Assembly: GCA_903813345.2 (NCBI GenBank)
Contig: CAIIXF020000005.1
Location: 28,027,375-28,091,374 of the forward strand
Origin: Owenia fusiformis
Taxonomy: Eukaryota > Annelida > Polychaeta > Sabellida > Oweniidae
Length of the DNA: 64,000 bases
Direction of reading: 5' to 3'
A program made the position numbers and the translations under genes. Positions 61,691 to 64,000 of the stretch are shown here, in pieces. Position 1 is the first letter of the stretch. Every line of letters begins with the position of its first letter. Under the pieces are notes generated by a model, which did no database searches, was not told the origin of the DNA, and saw only the letters and a list, made by a program, of their open reading frames with translations.

Positions 61691-64000
61691 GCGCACACTA
61701 CTAAGGCACATTTCAATGAACCATTGTGATAAACCATGACATCTCAACTGCCCTGAGATGTTTCAGGTGAAACGAAAGATGCTATGAGTATCAGAATGTG
61801 AACGAACAATGATTGGTAAAGTTCTGGTATATTTCAGTAGAGAAATAAATTTTCTATATACTTTTTGGACCACTCTGTAAACAAATCACAGGTGCATTAA
61901 AGTTGAAAATAGTTTTTCTATTATTTTAGTCAGCAGCTATCTATTTTAAGGCAACCATTACGATAAAACCATCATAGTCAAGGTCAATTTGGATTTACAA
62001 GTTTTCATATTTCACCTTTTCTAATAACCTTCTAAAGATATATCATTCCCAATAATAATTCAGATGATAAAGAAATTCATAATGTTGTAGGTGTATCAGA
62101 TTCAGATATCGTTCATAAATAAAAAAAATGTTTTGATATACTTCTGACAAAGTCAACTATACATAGTTTGAACTTTTTGAACTTACGACAGAGCCTCCAT
62201 GAAATTACTTGTACAATTTTACCTTGATATCACATTATGTACCCCCTAATTAATTTAACACCTATGTATTATATACATATGTATACAGTATTACAGGCTA
62301 TTAGGTATATGCTACATAGATAATAATTATTAAGAATATGATGAAGACTGTAATATATAGAATGATTCTTGATGCTTCTCAATATGCAACTGATGGATGA
62401 AACAGCATTGCTTGGTTAGTAATAAGGAAGCATGAGGAAAAAACAGAAGCTATAACAGAAAGCATTTCATAAAAATATGTTTTGCCATTTCCTCGTTCTC
62501 CACAGATCTGACAAATCAAAATATTAAGAGATACAGTGTTTTCATAATTGGGTGCAAAATTTTTATTTTTACAATTTAGATAATTTTGCTCAAAACATGC
62601 CAACGTGTACTTTCATGTTTTTCTTATTTTCGAGTGGGTGCAATAGATTCTGAGGTGGATGCAATCAGATCTTATTAAAATCTAAAGTGGGTGCAGCCCC
62701 CACTTGCTAAAATGCTGTAGAGATCGCTGACATGTATGATGAGGGCATCCTTTATGAGTGGGCTTCCCTGTTATCCCAGCTATGGAAAGAATTGAAATCC
62801 TCTTGAACCAAGGATTGATTAGGGTTATGGTAAATGTTTATCAACTAAATAATAATATTATGAATCCAGCATCAATATTATTGTTCCTACTGTAACTCAA
62901 CAACCAATAGCTTAGTAAATTTTAGGCCAAAGTCTAAATAATCCAGCCACAATCTGTCAAAAAGGCATGATCACTGCCAAAATCTGAAACTGAAACTGCT
63001 TAAATACAGAACTATAAATTGTGTGAAAAGGATTAAAAGAAAGATTCACCATCCCCAAACAAGTTTATTATTGGGGTTCTATTATTAAGGGTGTCTATAA
63101 CCATTCTATATCAGTCTTGCTCATAACCCAAATAAAACAAAAATCATATTATATTAGATAATATGATTTGTCCTTTGAAGGATGAAGATACACAGATATG
63201 AAACTTAATTCTGAAAATGTTTCTACCATGCCAAATACCAATATATCAGTCAAATAATTTCTTACTCAAATGGCCATTTGACTAACTTTGCTCAGTTTCT
63301 ACATTTGTATATTAAATCTTTGTTTAATAATATCACCAAAATGAACATCAAACATAATACATAAGATAGAAATATGGCAAAAACAAGCAATGAATGAAAA
63401 ATGCCCTAGCAGTCCAGAGTTAATATGACCTGATGAGAGCCTTGGCCTGTAGCCTATTTTGTTTGATTTATCCTACTTCAAATGTTTACTGCGAGAGATT
63501 ATATACATGTATAAAGGATTTGAATCCTAAAATATTTGTAACAGACCGAATACATTCAATTGTAAATAAAAAGGACGTTCCTTTTTAGTATATACCCTGA
63601 ACCATGCTACCCTCTATCTTTTAGATGTGATTTCAGTTTTGGTGCTGATAATATCATAGCGACCTCAAATGGATGTTAGCTAATTGAAGACAGAATAATT
63701 ATTTAATAAATGATTTTCTGACTAATGTACATATTCTGATCAGCTATAATGTTGGCTTGATCGAAGATCTTTCTCAATCAAAGAGTAGAGTTTCCTTCTT
63801 TGAAAGGGTTCTTCAGAGAAGATGTTAAGTATTAGCATTAGTGTTTTATCTGTTGACCAGAAAATACCTCTCAATCCAAACAAAAATGATATGTCTGCCT
63901 CCATGGTGTTAAATAAACCTTACAGAATGTAAATAGCAACAGAGATACAACATGTAAATTGATTTCATAATACAGTATGTATATAATAATTAGGGTCGTA
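61691..64000. other. Right end of window: spacer with one truncated TIR element
   Basis: 62549-62731 is a 5'-truncated member of the CAGTG-CTCCCCAG family (gggtgcaaaattttt, aagtgggtgcagcccccact, ctgtagagatcgctg). A small AT palindrome lies at 63145-63170. No coding sequence was recognised. Confidence 0.5.

Overview
This is animal genomic DNA: AT-rich, intron-rich and crowded with short non-autonomous transposons, minisatellites and foldback palindromes. The repeat types (GGAC microsatellite tails, AGGTCA-rich arrays, many TIR-only elements) and the protein divergence suggest a marine invertebrate, perhaps a lophotrochozoan such as a mollusc, annelid, brachiopod or nemertean. I cannot fix the taxon from the sequence.

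One gene is clearly readable, on the minus strand from 25760 down to base 1, where it runs off the window. It is a novel-type protein kinase C of the delta/theta class. I followed it exon by exon through a C2-like domain, an autoinhibitory pseudosubstrate (RRRGAMK), two zinc-binding C1 domains, a variable hinge, and the kinase N-lobe up to just past the DFG motif. Every splice junction conserves reading phase. The activation loop, C-lobe and C-terminal tail lie outside the window.

The most interesting structure is in this gene. Two adjacent exons (3005-3262 and 2127-2315) each encode an acidic/proline-rich hinge plus the start of the kinase domain ending in the same glycine loop GKGSFGK. Both are phase 0/0 and both join the same next exon, so they look like mutually exclusive alternatives. 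A second candidate switch is a 78-nt, phase-matched cassette exon (7261-7338) that would insert 26 residues between two zinc-ligand cysteines of C1B. C1B also carries Tyr at position 22, where vertebrate novel PKCs have Trp.

Layout: 1-25760, PKC gene with repeat-filled introns, including a 3.6-kb array of a 75-bp unit in intron 1 and a possible 183-aa intronless gene (18862-19413) nested on the opposite strand. 25761-64000 has no convincing coding exon. It holds many TIR elements, four near-perfect ~140-bp hairpins of unrelated sequence, a 1-kb foldback element with CGTACGAGC-rich arms (37934-38956), a GC-rich Harbinger-like element in a tandem duplication (52487-54270), an uninterrupted 1.23-kb GGAC microsatellite (56221-57447), and a pair of ~0.7-kb palindromes in inverted orientation around an AGGTCA-rich array (57765-61690). 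I see no transposase, reverse transcriptase, rRNA or intact tRNA gene.

All assignments come from reading the sequence and from general knowledge of the families. No database search or RNA evidence was available.
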